A DNA stretch of 64,000 nt from Actinocorallia sp039871655. Its GTDB lineage: Bacteria; Actinomycetota; Actinomycetes; Streptosporangiales; Streptosporangiaceae. A model generated the notes under the pieces. It worked only from the letters and a program-made list of their open reading frames with translations, had not been told where the DNA came from and made no database searches. Positions 55,601-62,835 of this stretch are shown piece by piece. Each line of letters begins with the position of its first letter. Within the stretch, counting starts at the first letter, position 1. The position numbers were made by a program, and so were the translations under genes. Location of the stretch: contig NZ_JBDPLZ010000005.1 of the NCBI RefSeq assembly GCF_039871655.1, positions 496,001 through 560,000 on the forward strand, written 5' to 3'.

Positions 55601-57063
55601 ACGTGATCCAGGAGATCGACTACGCGGCGGTGGCGCCGGTGCTGATCGTCGCGGTCGCGGCGGTCGCTCTGCTGCTGGCCGGGGCGTTCGAGCTGGGCAG
55701 GAAGTGGCTGGGCTGGCTGACGGCCCTGGCCCTGTCCGCGGGGCTGATAGCCGTCTTCACGCTCATTCCGGGAGAGGTGCGGCGCACGTTCTGCGTGCCG
55801 GAGACGCTGCGCGGAGACGGGCTCGAGTCGTGCTCGTACGTTGTCGACCAGTTCACGCTGCTCTTCCAGGGCGTCGTCCTGGCGGCCGCCGTAGTGGTCG
55901 TCCTGATGTCGCTCTCGGACCTGGAGGCCGCGGACATCCCGGCAGGGGAGTACTACTTCCTGCTGCTGTGCGCGGTCACCGGAGCGCTGGCGCTCGTCGC
56001 GGCGCGGGACCTGGTGCTGCTGTTCGTGTCGCTGGAGACGCTGTCTCTGCCGGTGTTCGCGATGGTGGCGTTGAAGCGTTACGACGGCCGGGCCACCGAG
56101 GCGGCGGTGAAGCTGTTCCTCGTGTCGGTGGTCTCGGCGGCGGTGCTGCTGTTCGGAGTCAGCCTCGTCTACGGCACGGCCGGGGCGATGCACTTCGACC
56201 GGATCGCCGCCGCGTCCGTCGAGGGCCCGCTGGAAGCGGTCCTGACGGCGGGGATCGTCATGGTCGTCGTGGGGTTCGCGTTCAAGGTCGCGGCGGTGCC
56301 GTTCCACTTCTGGGCGCCGGACGTGTACCAGGGGGCGCCGGTGCCGGTGGCTGCGTTCCTGTCGGTCGTCTCCAAGGCCGGGGGGTTCGCCGGGATCGCC
56401 CTGGTCGTCGCGCTGGCGTTCCCGGAGCAGGACCACGTCTGGGGGCCGCTTCTGGCGGTGCTGGCGGCCGTGACGATGACCGTGGGCAACGTGATGGCGC
56501 TGCGCCAGACACAGGCCGTGCGGCTGCTGGCGTGGTCGTCCGTGGCGCAGTCGGGGTACATGCTGGCGCCGCTGTCAGTGGGGGCCGGGCACATCGGGCA
56601 GGGCATCGCGGCCACCGCCGGGTACCTGGCGTTCTACGCGGTGATGAACCTGGGGGCGTTCGCGGTGGTCCGCGGGGTCGCGGCCGCGTCGGAGGAGAAC
56701 CTTCTGGCGGATTACACGGGGCTGGTCCGACGTAATCCCCTTTCGGGGCTTTTGCTGGCGTTCTTCCTGATCTGCCTGGCGGGTCTGCCTCCGGGCGTGA
56801 TGGGGCTCATCGCGAAGGTACTCGTCTTCAAGGCGGTGGTGACCGGGCCGGTGTTGTGGCTGGCCGCCGTCATGGCCGTCAACGTCGTCATCGGGCTGTA
56901 CTACTACCTGGTGTGGGCGGTGCGGCTGTTCGCGCCGGGCACGGGCCGGCTGCTGCCGTCCGGGCTGCCCTACAAGCTGGCGCTGGGCGTCACCGGAGCC
57001 GGAGCCGTGGTGCTCTCCGTCGTGCCGCAGTTGTTGCTCCAGGCCGTCTTCCCGACCGGCTGA
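55597..57063 (+). CDS. nuoN: NADH-quinone oxidoreductase subunit N, second cluster
   Basis: A 488-residue antiporter-like subunit with LFVSLETLSLPVFAMVALKR, FKVAAVPFHFWAPDVYQGAP and the following VRLLAWSSVAQSGYMLAPL. TTG at 55597 is chosen (GGAGCGGGG lies upstream); a GTG at 55603 is almost as good. Last gene of the second cluster. htpX follows after 72 bp. Confidence 0.93.
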   Translation: MNVIQEIDYAAVAPVLIVAVAAVALLLAGAFELGRKWLGWLTALALSAGLIAVFTLIPGEVRRTFCVPETLRGDGLESCSYVVDQFTLLFQGVVLAAAVVVVLMSLSDLEAADIPAGEYYFLLLCAVTGALALVAARDLVLLFVSLETLSLPVFAMVALKRYDGRATEAAVKLFLVSVVSAAVLLFGVSLVYGTAGAMHFDRIAAASVEGPLEAVLTAGIVMVVVGFAFKVAAVPFHFWAPDVYQGAPVPVAAFLSVVSKAGGFAGIALVVALAFPEQDHVWGPLLAVLAAVTMTVGNVMALRQTQAVRLLAWSSVAQSGYMLAPLSVGAGHIGQGIAATAGYLAFYAVMNLGAFAVVRGVAAASEENLLADYTGLVRRNPLSGLLLAFFLICLAGLPPGVMGLIAKVLVFKAVVTGPVLWLAAVMAVNVVIGLYYYLVWAVRLFAPGTGRLLPSGLPYKLALGVTGAGAVVLSVVPQLLLQAVFPTG

Positions 57064-57135
57064 AAACCCCACGACGGAACGTTTCCCCTGATCCGCACGT
57101 TGTTCCGGGCGTAGAGCCAGGGGAGGTTCTGAGCC

Positions 57136-57984
57136 ATGAACGGCGTGAAGACGGCTGTTCTGATCGCCGCGCTTTCCGCGGTGATGCTGCTCGTCGGGTG
57201 GGGGCTCGGCGGGAGGGGCGGACTGGTGATCGCCCTGGTGATCGCGCTGGGGAGCAACGGCGTCGCCTACTTCTTCAGCGACAGGATCGCGCTGCGTTCG
57301 ATGCGGGCGCACCCGATCGGCGAGGTCGAGGCGCCCGCCCTGTACGCGATCGTCCGCGAGTTGGCGACCGCCGCGCACCAGCCGATGCCGCGCCTGTACG
57401 TCTCGGAGACGCCGCAGCCGAACGCGTTCGCCACCGGACGCAACCCGCGCAACGCGGCGGTCTGCGTGACCCGGGGAATCCTACAGATGCTCGACCGGCG
57501 GGAACTGCGCGCCGTCATCGGCCACGAGCTGTCGCACGTCTACAACCGCGACATCCTCATCGCGTCCGTCGCGGCGGCCCTCGCCACGGTAGTCACGTAC
57601 CTGACGTACCTGGGCATGTTCCTGCCGGGCCGCTCCGACGACCGCGAGGGGCCGGGGATCTTCGGCGCCCTGATGATGGTCGTCCTGGGCCCGGTGGCCG
57701 CCGCGATCATCCAGATGGCGATCAGCCGGACCCGCGAGTACCAGGCCGACGAGTCGGGTGCCCGCCTCAGCGGCGATCCGCTGGCCCTCGCCAGCGCCCT
57801 GCGCAAGATCTCCGGCGGGGTCCGCGCCCTGCCGCTGCCCGCCGACCCGCAGATCGAGTCGACCAGCGCGCTGATGATCGCCCACCCGTTCAGCGGCGGA
57901 GGCCTCAGCAACCTCTTCTCCACCCACCCGCCCATCCCCGACCGGATCGCCCGTCTGGAGCGGATGGCCGGGATACGCGGCTGA
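57136..57984 (+). CDS. htpX: HtpX-type membrane zinc metalloprotease
   Basis: A 282-residue M48 protease with two N-terminal helices, the zinc motif AVIGHELSHVYNRD (His130, Glu131, His134), and a third ligand region ISRTREYQADESGARL. HtpX degrades misfolded membrane proteins. ATG follows GGGGAGG. It comes after the second nuo cluster and converges on yajQ across a terminator. Confidence 0.93.
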   Translation: MNGVKTAVLIAALSAVMLLVGWGLGGRGGLVIALVIALGSNGVAYFFSDRIALRSMRAHPIGEVEAPALYAIVRELATAAHQPMPRLYVSETPQPNAFATGRNPRNAAVCVTRGILQMLDRRELRAVIGHELSHVYNRDILIASVAAALATVVTYLTYLGMFLPGRSDDREGPGIFGALMMVVLGPVAAAIIQMAISRTREYQADESGARLSGDPLALASALRKISGGVRALPLPADPQIESTSALMIAHPFSGGGLSNLFSTHPPIPDRIARLERMAGIRG

Positions 57985-58001
57985 ATTTTCACCCGATTTT
58001 C

Positions 58002-58028
58002 AGGACCCGCCCGCCTCGGGCGGGTCCT
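58002..58028. terminator. Bidirectional terminator between htpX and yajQ
   Basis: AGGACCCGCCCG pairs with CGGGCGGGTCCT (12-bp perfect stem, 3-nt loop). It lies between convergent genes and likely ends both transcripts. Confidence 0.85.
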
Positions 58029-58035
58029 GGTGTTC

Positions 58036-58527
58036 TCAGCGGTAGTTCACGAACTGCAGGGCGACGTCGAGGTCCTTGCCCTTCAGCAGCGCGATGATCT
58101 CCTGCAGGTCGTCGCGCTTCTTGGAGCTGACCCGCAGTTCCTCGCCCTGGATCTGCGACTTGACGCCCTTCGGCCCCTCGTCGCGGATGATCTTGTTGAT
58201 CTTCTTCGCGTCCTCCTGGGAGATCCCCTCCTTGAGGTTCACCCCGAGTTTGTAAATCTTTCCGGACGCCTTGGGCTCGCCCGCGTCGAGGATCTTCAAC
58301 GAGAGCCCGCGCTTGACCAGCTTCTCCTTGAAGACGTCCAGGACCGCCAGGGCCCGCTCCTCGCTGTTGGCCTGGATCTCGATGGAATCCCCCGACCACT
58401 TGATGCCGGCGTCCACGTTGCGGAAGTCGAACCGGTTGGCCACTTCCTTGGCCGCCTGGTTCAGCGCGTTGTCCGTCTCCTGCCGGTCCAGCTTCGAGAC
58501 GATGTCGAACGAACTCTCGGATGCCAC
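58036..58527 (-). CDS. yajQ: YajQ-family nucleotide-binding protein
   Basis: A 163-residue protein with two ferredoxin-like repeats: SSFDIVSKLDRQETDNALNQ, VKRGLSLKILDAGEPKASGK, and a C-terminal GEELRVSSKKRDDLQEIIAL. YajQ proteins bind RNA or nucleotides, including cyclic di-GMP in some species. GTG at 58525-58527 is preferred because family proteins begin with xxSSFDIVSK and GAGGA lies upstream. Confidence 0.92.
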   Translation of the reverse strand: MASESSFDIVSKLDRQETDNALNQAAKEVANRFDFRNVDAGIKWSGDSIEIQANSEERALAVLDVFKEKLVKRGLSLKILDAGEPKASGKIYKLGVNLKEGISQEDAKKINKIIRDEGPKGVKSQIQGEELRVSSKKRDDLQEIIALLKGKDLDVALQFVNYR

Positions 58528-58687
58528 GGTTTCAGATGTCCTCACGCATAGAGATGATCACTCCGGACGGGCCCTCCCGGCCCCGTCCACCTCCCAGTCT
58601 CCCAGCCCCATCCCCCAGCCAGTGCCAAACCGATGTGACGACCACGCCCGACGTCCGCTAGTATTTCTGACGTCGCAAGCGACACAC

Positions 58688-58769
<82 letters not shown>

Positions 58770-58777
58770 CACTCGAA

Positions 58778-58816
58778 GAAGGGCCCCTGATCTGGGAAAC
58801 CAGGCAGGGGCCCTTC
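58778..58816 (+). terminator. Terminator after tRNA-Tyr
   Basis: GAAGGGCCCCTG pairs with CAGGGGCCCTTC, enclosing a second hairpin CTGG-GAAA-CCAG. It follows the tRNA by 9 bp. Almost the same composite hairpin recurs at 60193-60236. Confidence 0.85.
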
Positions 58817-58939
58817 GCTTTGCCCGCGATACCACCTGCGGAACGATGCGGTGCCGGTTGGCGGATCGCACGGACGGGGTCGGGAAGTTCGTGAGAATTT
58901 CCCAAAATCTGGCTCGGTGGGTGGGGGAGAGTGCCTTGC

Positions 58940-60133
58940 ATGTGGAGACACCCCCTCGCGGTCGGCGTGCTGGCCGCCGCTTCGTCGCTGATCTCGGCCG
59001 GGCCCGCTTCGGCCGAGGACCTGGGCGCCTGGCGCGCCATTCCGCTGAACTTCACCTGGGGCCCCGAGCGCGGCGTCACCGATCTGGAGGCGACCGGACC
59101 CGCCGAGGCCTGGGTGAGCGGCTTCCAGGGGGCCCTGACCGTCTACGGTCCCGTGTACAACCCTCCCTACCCCGGGGCGCCCTCGGAGCCGAGCCCGGTG
59201 ATATTCACGGTGAATCCCAAGCCGGTGCTCCAGCGCTGGACCGGCGGTACCGGCTGGACCGGCTACTCGCCCCCCGGGATGGGCGGCGAGGGGATCATCC
59301 GCGCCGTCGCCTCCACCGCTCCGAACGACGTGTGGTTCTGCGGCAACACCTGGTCCTGGGGCAAGGTCGTCCCCTGGGCCGCGCGCTACGGCGGCCAGAA
59401 GATCGAGCAGACGACGACCCCGCTGACCGGGACCTGCACCGGCATCGCGGTCCTGGGCTCGGACGTCTTCCTCTCCGAGGTGGGCCGGGTCCACCGGTTC
59501 CACGACGGTGCCTGGACCTCCTTCGACGCCGACCAGCCGGCGTTCACCCTGTCGGACCCGGAGGCCGGTCTGTACGCGAAGGTCGGGGGAGTGCTCCACA
59601 GGTGGGACGGATCCGGCTTCGCCCCGCTGCCCGCCGCTCTGACCGCTGAACCGCTCCTCATCACCCAGAAGCATGGTTTCTGGACCTTCCGTGAGTCCGG
59701 CCCGTTCCGCTGGGACGGCGCGGCTTGGCAGCCCGTCGAGAAGCCCGCCCACTACAGCGTGCCTTACGGCTTCACCAACGGCACCTGGAACACGGTCTAC
59801 TACACCGACGCCGACGGCCCGTGGTTCGCCCCTTACACCACCGACCGGAACGCCTCGATCTACCACTGGAACGGCACGGGCTGGGACGCCTTCGCGCCGA
59901 ACTTCGCGGACTCCTCCTCCGCGCAGCTGCCCAGAGGCCTGCGGGACGACGGGTCGGGCCGGGTCTGGGCGGTCGTCGACGGCGAACGGTCCTACCTGGA
60001 CGGCACCACCTGGACGCAGGTCCCGGAGGCCGCTGACGTCGAATCCTTCCGAGCCCTGCCCGGCGGGAAGGTATTGGCGTACAAGGTCGGTGACGGGGGG
60101 ATCACCGCCAAGACCACCGCGCCGCTTCCGTGA
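58940..60133 (+). CDS. Secreted beta-propeller-like protein (unknown)
   Basis: A 397-residue protein with a clear signal peptide (MWRHPLAVGVLAAASSLISA, cleavage after GPASA). The mature part consists of repeated strands with WTG/WDG turns: QRWTGGTGWTGYSPPG, HRWDGSGFAPLPA, FRWDGAAWQPVE, YHWNGTGWDAFAP. This pattern suggests a beta-propeller. ATG at 58940 follows GGGGGAGA; a GTG at 58931 is in frame. It lies alone between two near-identical hairpins. Function unknown. Confidence 0.8.
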   Translation: MWRHPLAVGVLAAASSLISAGPASAEDLGAWRAIPLNFTWGPERGVTDLEATGPAEAWVSGFQGALTVYGPVYNPPYPGAPSEPSPVIFTVNPKPVLQRWTGGTGWTGYSPPGMGGEGIIRAVASTAPNDVWFCGNTWSWGKVVPWAARYGGQKIEQTTTPLTGTCTGIAVLGSDVFLSEVGRVHRFHDGAWTSFDADQPAFTLSDPEAGLYAKVGGVLHRWDGSGFAPLPAALTAEPLLITQKHGFWTFRESGPFRWDGAAWQPVEKPAHYSVPYGFTNGTWNTVYYTDADGPWFAPYTTDRNASIYHWNGTGWDAFAPNFADSSSAQLPRGLRDDGSGRVWAVVDGERSYLDGTTWTQVPEAADVESFRALPGGKVLAYKVGDGGITAKTTAPLP

Positions 60134-60192
60134 CGAGCCAGGGCGCGTAGGCGGAGGTGTTCGCGAGGGCGACCGACCCGGCCGTCGCACTC

Positions 60193-60236
60193 GCGAAAGG
60201 CCCCTGACCTGGGAGATCAGGCAGGGGCCCTTTCGC
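60193..60236. repeat. Second copy of the composite hairpin
   Basis: GCGAAAGGCCCCTG and CAGGGGCCCTTTCGC (one-base bulge) enclose an inner hairpin-like CCTGGGAGATCAGG. It closely resembles the tRNA-Tyr terminator at 58778 over about 45 bp. It would terminate the secreted gene and the convergent DHFR-like gene. The two copies bracket one gene. Confidence 0.75.
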
Positions 60237-60286
60237 TTCACGGGGAGCGGACGGCCCTGGCGATCACCGGGGCGTCGCGGGGCGGG

Positions 60287-60847
60287 TCAGGCTTCGGCGG
60301 CCGGGGCGGTGGGGCGGTAGGTGAGGACGATGACGCCGGAGTCGAAGGTGGTGCTGTCGGCCAGCTCGACGGGGGTGACGCTGCCGGGGCGGAAGAGGGG
60401 TTCGCCTTCGCCCTTGAGGACGGGGTAGATCCATACGCGGTACTCGTCGAGCAGGCCGTGGTGGGCGAGGGCGTCGGTGAGGCGGCCGTTGCCCCAGATC
60501 AGGATGTCCTTGCCGTCCTGCTTCTTGAGGTCGGCGACCTGGGCGGGCAGGTCGTCGCCGGGGATGACGACGGTGGGGTTCCAGGCGGCGGTGTCGACGG
60601 GCTCGGAGGCGACGACGTACTTGGTCATGGCGTTGACGTGGTCGGAGTAGGGGTTGCCGCCCATGTTCGGCCACGCCTGCGCCATGCCCTCGTAGGTGAC
60701 GCGGCCCAGCAGCAGCGCGTCGCAGCCGGTGGTCAGCTCGAAGGCGTAGGCCATGGCGTCCGGGCTGTTGTACTGCATGGACCACAGGTGCGGGTCGTCG
60801 ATGAAGCCGTCGAGGGTCGTGTACGTGGAAGCGATGATCTTGCGCAT
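60287..60847 (-). CDS. Dihydrofolate reductase-family (RibD C-terminal-like) protein
   Basis: A 186-residue Rossmann-like reductase: start KIIASTYTTLDGFIDDP, nucleotide-binding ALLLGRVTYEGMAQAWP, SDHVNAMTKYVVASEPVD, and DILIWGNGRLTDALAHHGLL. Actinomycetes have many such YyaP/YwjB-type proteins of unproven substrate; canonical DHFR activity is not expected. It is downstream of the cupin gene on the same strand (92-bp gap). Confidence 0.88.
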   Translation of the reverse strand: MRKIIASTYTTLDGFIDDPHLWSMQYNSPDAMAYAFELTTGCDALLLGRVTYEGMAQAWPNMGGNPYSDHVNAMTKYVVASEPVDTAAWNPTVVIPGDDLPAQVADLKKQDGKDILIWGNGRLTDALAHHGLLDEYRVWIYPVLKGEGEPLFRPGSVTPVELADSTTFDSGVIVLTYRPTAPAAEA

Positions 60848-60939
60848 GGAGACTCCAAGGTCGTTTTCGACGGTGGGTGAGGGCCGATGAGCGTCATCGG
60901 GCCGGGAGCCGCCGCCCTCGGTGAGGGCCGGGCTCGGGG

Positions 60940-61449
60940 CTAGGCGGCGAGGCGGGCTCGGCGCCAGGCGTCGCTGTCGACGAAGTGGTTGTCGAAGCGT
61001 TCCCGGGTGGCGAGGACGTCGCCCGGGTCGGCCAGGCCGCGCCGGATCCGGTCGAGCAGGCGGAAGTAGGCGAACCGCTCGACGCCGGGGGTCATCACGA
61101 TCAGCACGTCGGCGCCCGAGTCGGGTGCCGCGGCGAACGCGTGGGCGGTGTGCGGCGGTACGACCAGCATGTCGCCCGCGTGTGCGGTCACCACCTCCTG
61201 GTCGGCCAGGACCTGCAGCCGGCCTTCGAGGACGAAGAACATCTCGGCGGAGGCGCGGTGGTAGTGCGGGGCGGCGCCGTCCTTGCCGCGGCCCAGGGTG
61301 GTGCGGCTGGTGCTGAGGAAACCGCCGGTGGCGGAGACGTCGGCCAGCAGCGCCATGGTGTCGGGGGCCGTGCCGAGGACTTCGGCCTCGTCCCCGCGGA
61401 CCAGGATCGGTCGGCTCTCGGAGAGGCCGTGGAGGTGTGGCTCGCTCAT
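60940..61449 (-). CDS. Cupin-domain protein
   Basis: A 169-residue single-cupin protein. The metal-binding motif is APHYHRASAEMFFVLEG, then ADQEVVTAHAGDMLVVPPHT and AHAFAAAPDSGADVL. A C-terminal helical part follows. Such proteins may be dioxygenases or small-molecule binders. Divergent from the MarR gene with a shared operator candidate at 61471-61492, so likely its target. Confidence 0.87.
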   Translation of the reverse strand: MSEPHLHGLSESRPILVRGDEAEVLGTAPDTMALLADVSATGGFLSTSRTTLGRGKDGAAPHYHRASAEMFFVLEGRLQVLADQEVVTAHAGDMLVVPPHTAHAFAAAPDSGADVLIVMTPGVERFAYFRLLDRIRRGLADPGDVLATRERFDNHFVDSDAWRRARLAA

Positions 61450-61470
61450 GCCGGAAATGTTTCCACGACT

Positions 61471-61492
61471 GATAGTACGGTGTCAAACTATC
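61471..61492. promoter_or_regulatory. Putative MarR operator
   Basis: GATAGT and ACTATC form a 6-bp inverted repeat with a 10-bp spacer, centred between the cupin start and the MarR start (31 bp before the latter). Its position in the divergent promoter region suits autoregulation. Confidence 0.55.
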
Positions 61493-61523
61493 TGGTGACG
61501 AATAGAGCCGACATCGAACTAGG

Positions 61524-62042
61524 ATGGACGTCATGGACGCAGTGAGCATGGACTCCCCGGACGCGATCGACGCCGTCGTCGCGGCCTGGCATCGGGAACG
61601 CCCCGATCTGGACCTGACCGCGATCGCCGTCGCCGGCCGCCTGGGCAGGATCGCGCTGCTGCTGGGCCCGGCTCAGGAGAAGGTGTTCGGCGCGTTCGGC
61701 CTGCAGCGGGGCGAGTTCGACGTGCTGGCGGCGCTGCGCCGCTCGGGCGAGCCGTACACGCTGATCCCCTCCCAGTTGTCGCAACTCCTGATGTTGTCGC
61801 GTGCCGGGATGACCAGTCGGCTGGACCGGCTGGAGGCGGCCGGACTCATCGAGCGCACGCTGGACCCCGCCGACCGGCGCAGCTTCCGGATCCGGCTGAC
61901 CGAGCGGGGATACGCCACGGTGGACGCGGCGATGACCGAGCACACCGCCAACGTCACCGGCCTGCTGTCGGCGCTGGACGGCGGGGAACTGGCCGATCTG
62001 GACGGCCTCCTGCGCAAGCTGCTGGGAAGCCTGAGCGAGTAG
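61524..62042 (+). CDS. MarR-family transcriptional regulator
   Basis: A 172-residue winged-helix protein: FGLQRGEFDVLAALRRSGEP, TLIPSQLSQLLMLSRAGMTS, RLDRLEAAGLIERTLDPADR, RSFRIRLTERG. ATG at 61524 is used; ATGs at 61533 and 61548 are in frame. It should control the divergent cupin/DHFR-like pair and itself. The inducer is unknown. Confidence 0.9.
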   Translation: MDVMDAVSMDSPDAIDAVVAAWHRERPDLDLTAIAVAGRLGRIALLLGPAQEKVFGAFGLQRGEFDVLAALRRSGEPYTLIPSQLSQLLMLSRAGMTSRLDRLEAAGLIERTLDPADRRSFRIRLTERGYATVDAAMTEHTANVTGLLSALDGGELADLDGLLRKLLGSLSE

Positions 62043-62072
62043 GCGGGTCCCGGCGGGGCGCCCGGGCGGGTC

Positions 62073-62657
62073 TCAGCGGTGGTAGCCGTACAGGAAGACG
62101 CGGACGGCCGCTCGGATCTGGGCCTCTTCGGGTTCGGGGGCGTTGTAGGCGAGGTCCGCGTTCAGCAGGGCCGCGAAGTGCAGGGAGGCCAGGGACGGGT
62201 CGTCCAGGCGGAGTCCGGGGAGGGTGGCCAGGCGGTCGGCGAGGTAGCGGCGGACGCGAAGGGGGCCCGCTTCCTGCCAGGCGTCGATGGCCGGCTGGGG
62301 GATGTGGTCGGCGTCGGCCTGGATCTGGCGGACCAGGGCGAAATGGGCGGCGTAATCGGTGGCGTTTCCCCGTCTCCAGGCCAGACCGAACTCGGTGAGG
62401 TCGTCCTCCAGGTCGGTGACCTTGCGGAGGTAGGTGTCGACCAGTGCCATGTGGCTCGCGGCGACCTTGTCGGCGCTCTCGGAGATCACGGTCTGGAACA
62501 GCGTGGCCTTGTCCTGGAAGTGGTTGTAGATCGTCCGGGTGGAGACGCCGGCCTCCTTGGCGATCACGTCGATGCTGGCGCGCGCGTAGCCGTCCCGGGC
62601 GAAGACCTCGAGGGCGCCGTCCAGGATCGCTCGCCGTTTGTCCGACCTCGGGGTCAT
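62073..62657 (-). CDS. TetR/AcrR-family regulator
   Basis: A 194-residue regulator. The N-terminal helix-turn-helix is RAILDGALEVFARDGYARAS, IDVIAKEAGVSTRTIYNHFQ, DKATLFQTVI. The rest is the ligand-binding helical domain. ATG at 62655-62657. It is divergent from the MFS gene and an 18-bp palindrome lies between them. The pair is a standard drug-sensing efflux arrangement. Confidence 0.93.
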   Translation of the reverse strand: MTPRSDKRRAILDGALEVFARDGYARASIDVIAKEAGVSTRTIYNHFQDKATLFQTVISESADKVAASHMALVDTYLRKVTDLEDDLTEFGLAWRRGNATDYAAHFALVRQIQADADHIPQPAIDAWQEAGPLRVRRYLADRLATLPGLRLDDPSLASLHFAALLNADLAYNAPEPEEAQIRAAVRVFLYGYHR

Positions 62658-62675
62658 GTGTTCCACCTCACATAG

Positions 62676-62693
62676 ATACAACGGTCGTTGTAT
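62676..62693. promoter_or_regulatory. TetR operator overlapping a -10 box
   Basis: ATACAACG-GT-CGTTGTAT is a perfect 8-bp inverted repeat. Its right edge overlaps TATAAT at 62691-62696, a consensus -10 for the forward MFS transcript. A partial half-site (CGTTGTAC) recurs at about 62707. Repressor binding should block the promoter. Confidence 0.8.
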
Positions 62694-62748
62694 AATTTGC
62701 AGTGCACGTTGTACTTTACTCGCATCTGATTCGTGCGAGGAGAGCATC

Positions 62749-62835
62749 ATGACGCCCGAGTACGACCACCTCTTCCCCGGCCCGCTGAAGAACATGACAG
62801 TCCGCACCCAGGTCGCGCCGAGGGTCCCGGCATGA
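62749..62835 (+). CDS. 28-residue leader ORF, possible old-yellow-enzyme fragment
   Basis: A short ORF with a strong ribosome site (GCGAGGAGAG). Its stop overlaps the MFS start (ATGA). It encodes MTPEYDHLFPGPLKNMTVRT and a short tail ending VAPRVPA. The pattern LF-PLK-NMTVR-V resembles the N-terminus of OYE-type flavin oxidoreductases, so it could be a deletion remnant. In any case it would couple translation into the pump gene. Confidence 0.5.
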   Translation: MTPEYDHLFPGPLKNMTVRTQVAPRVPA

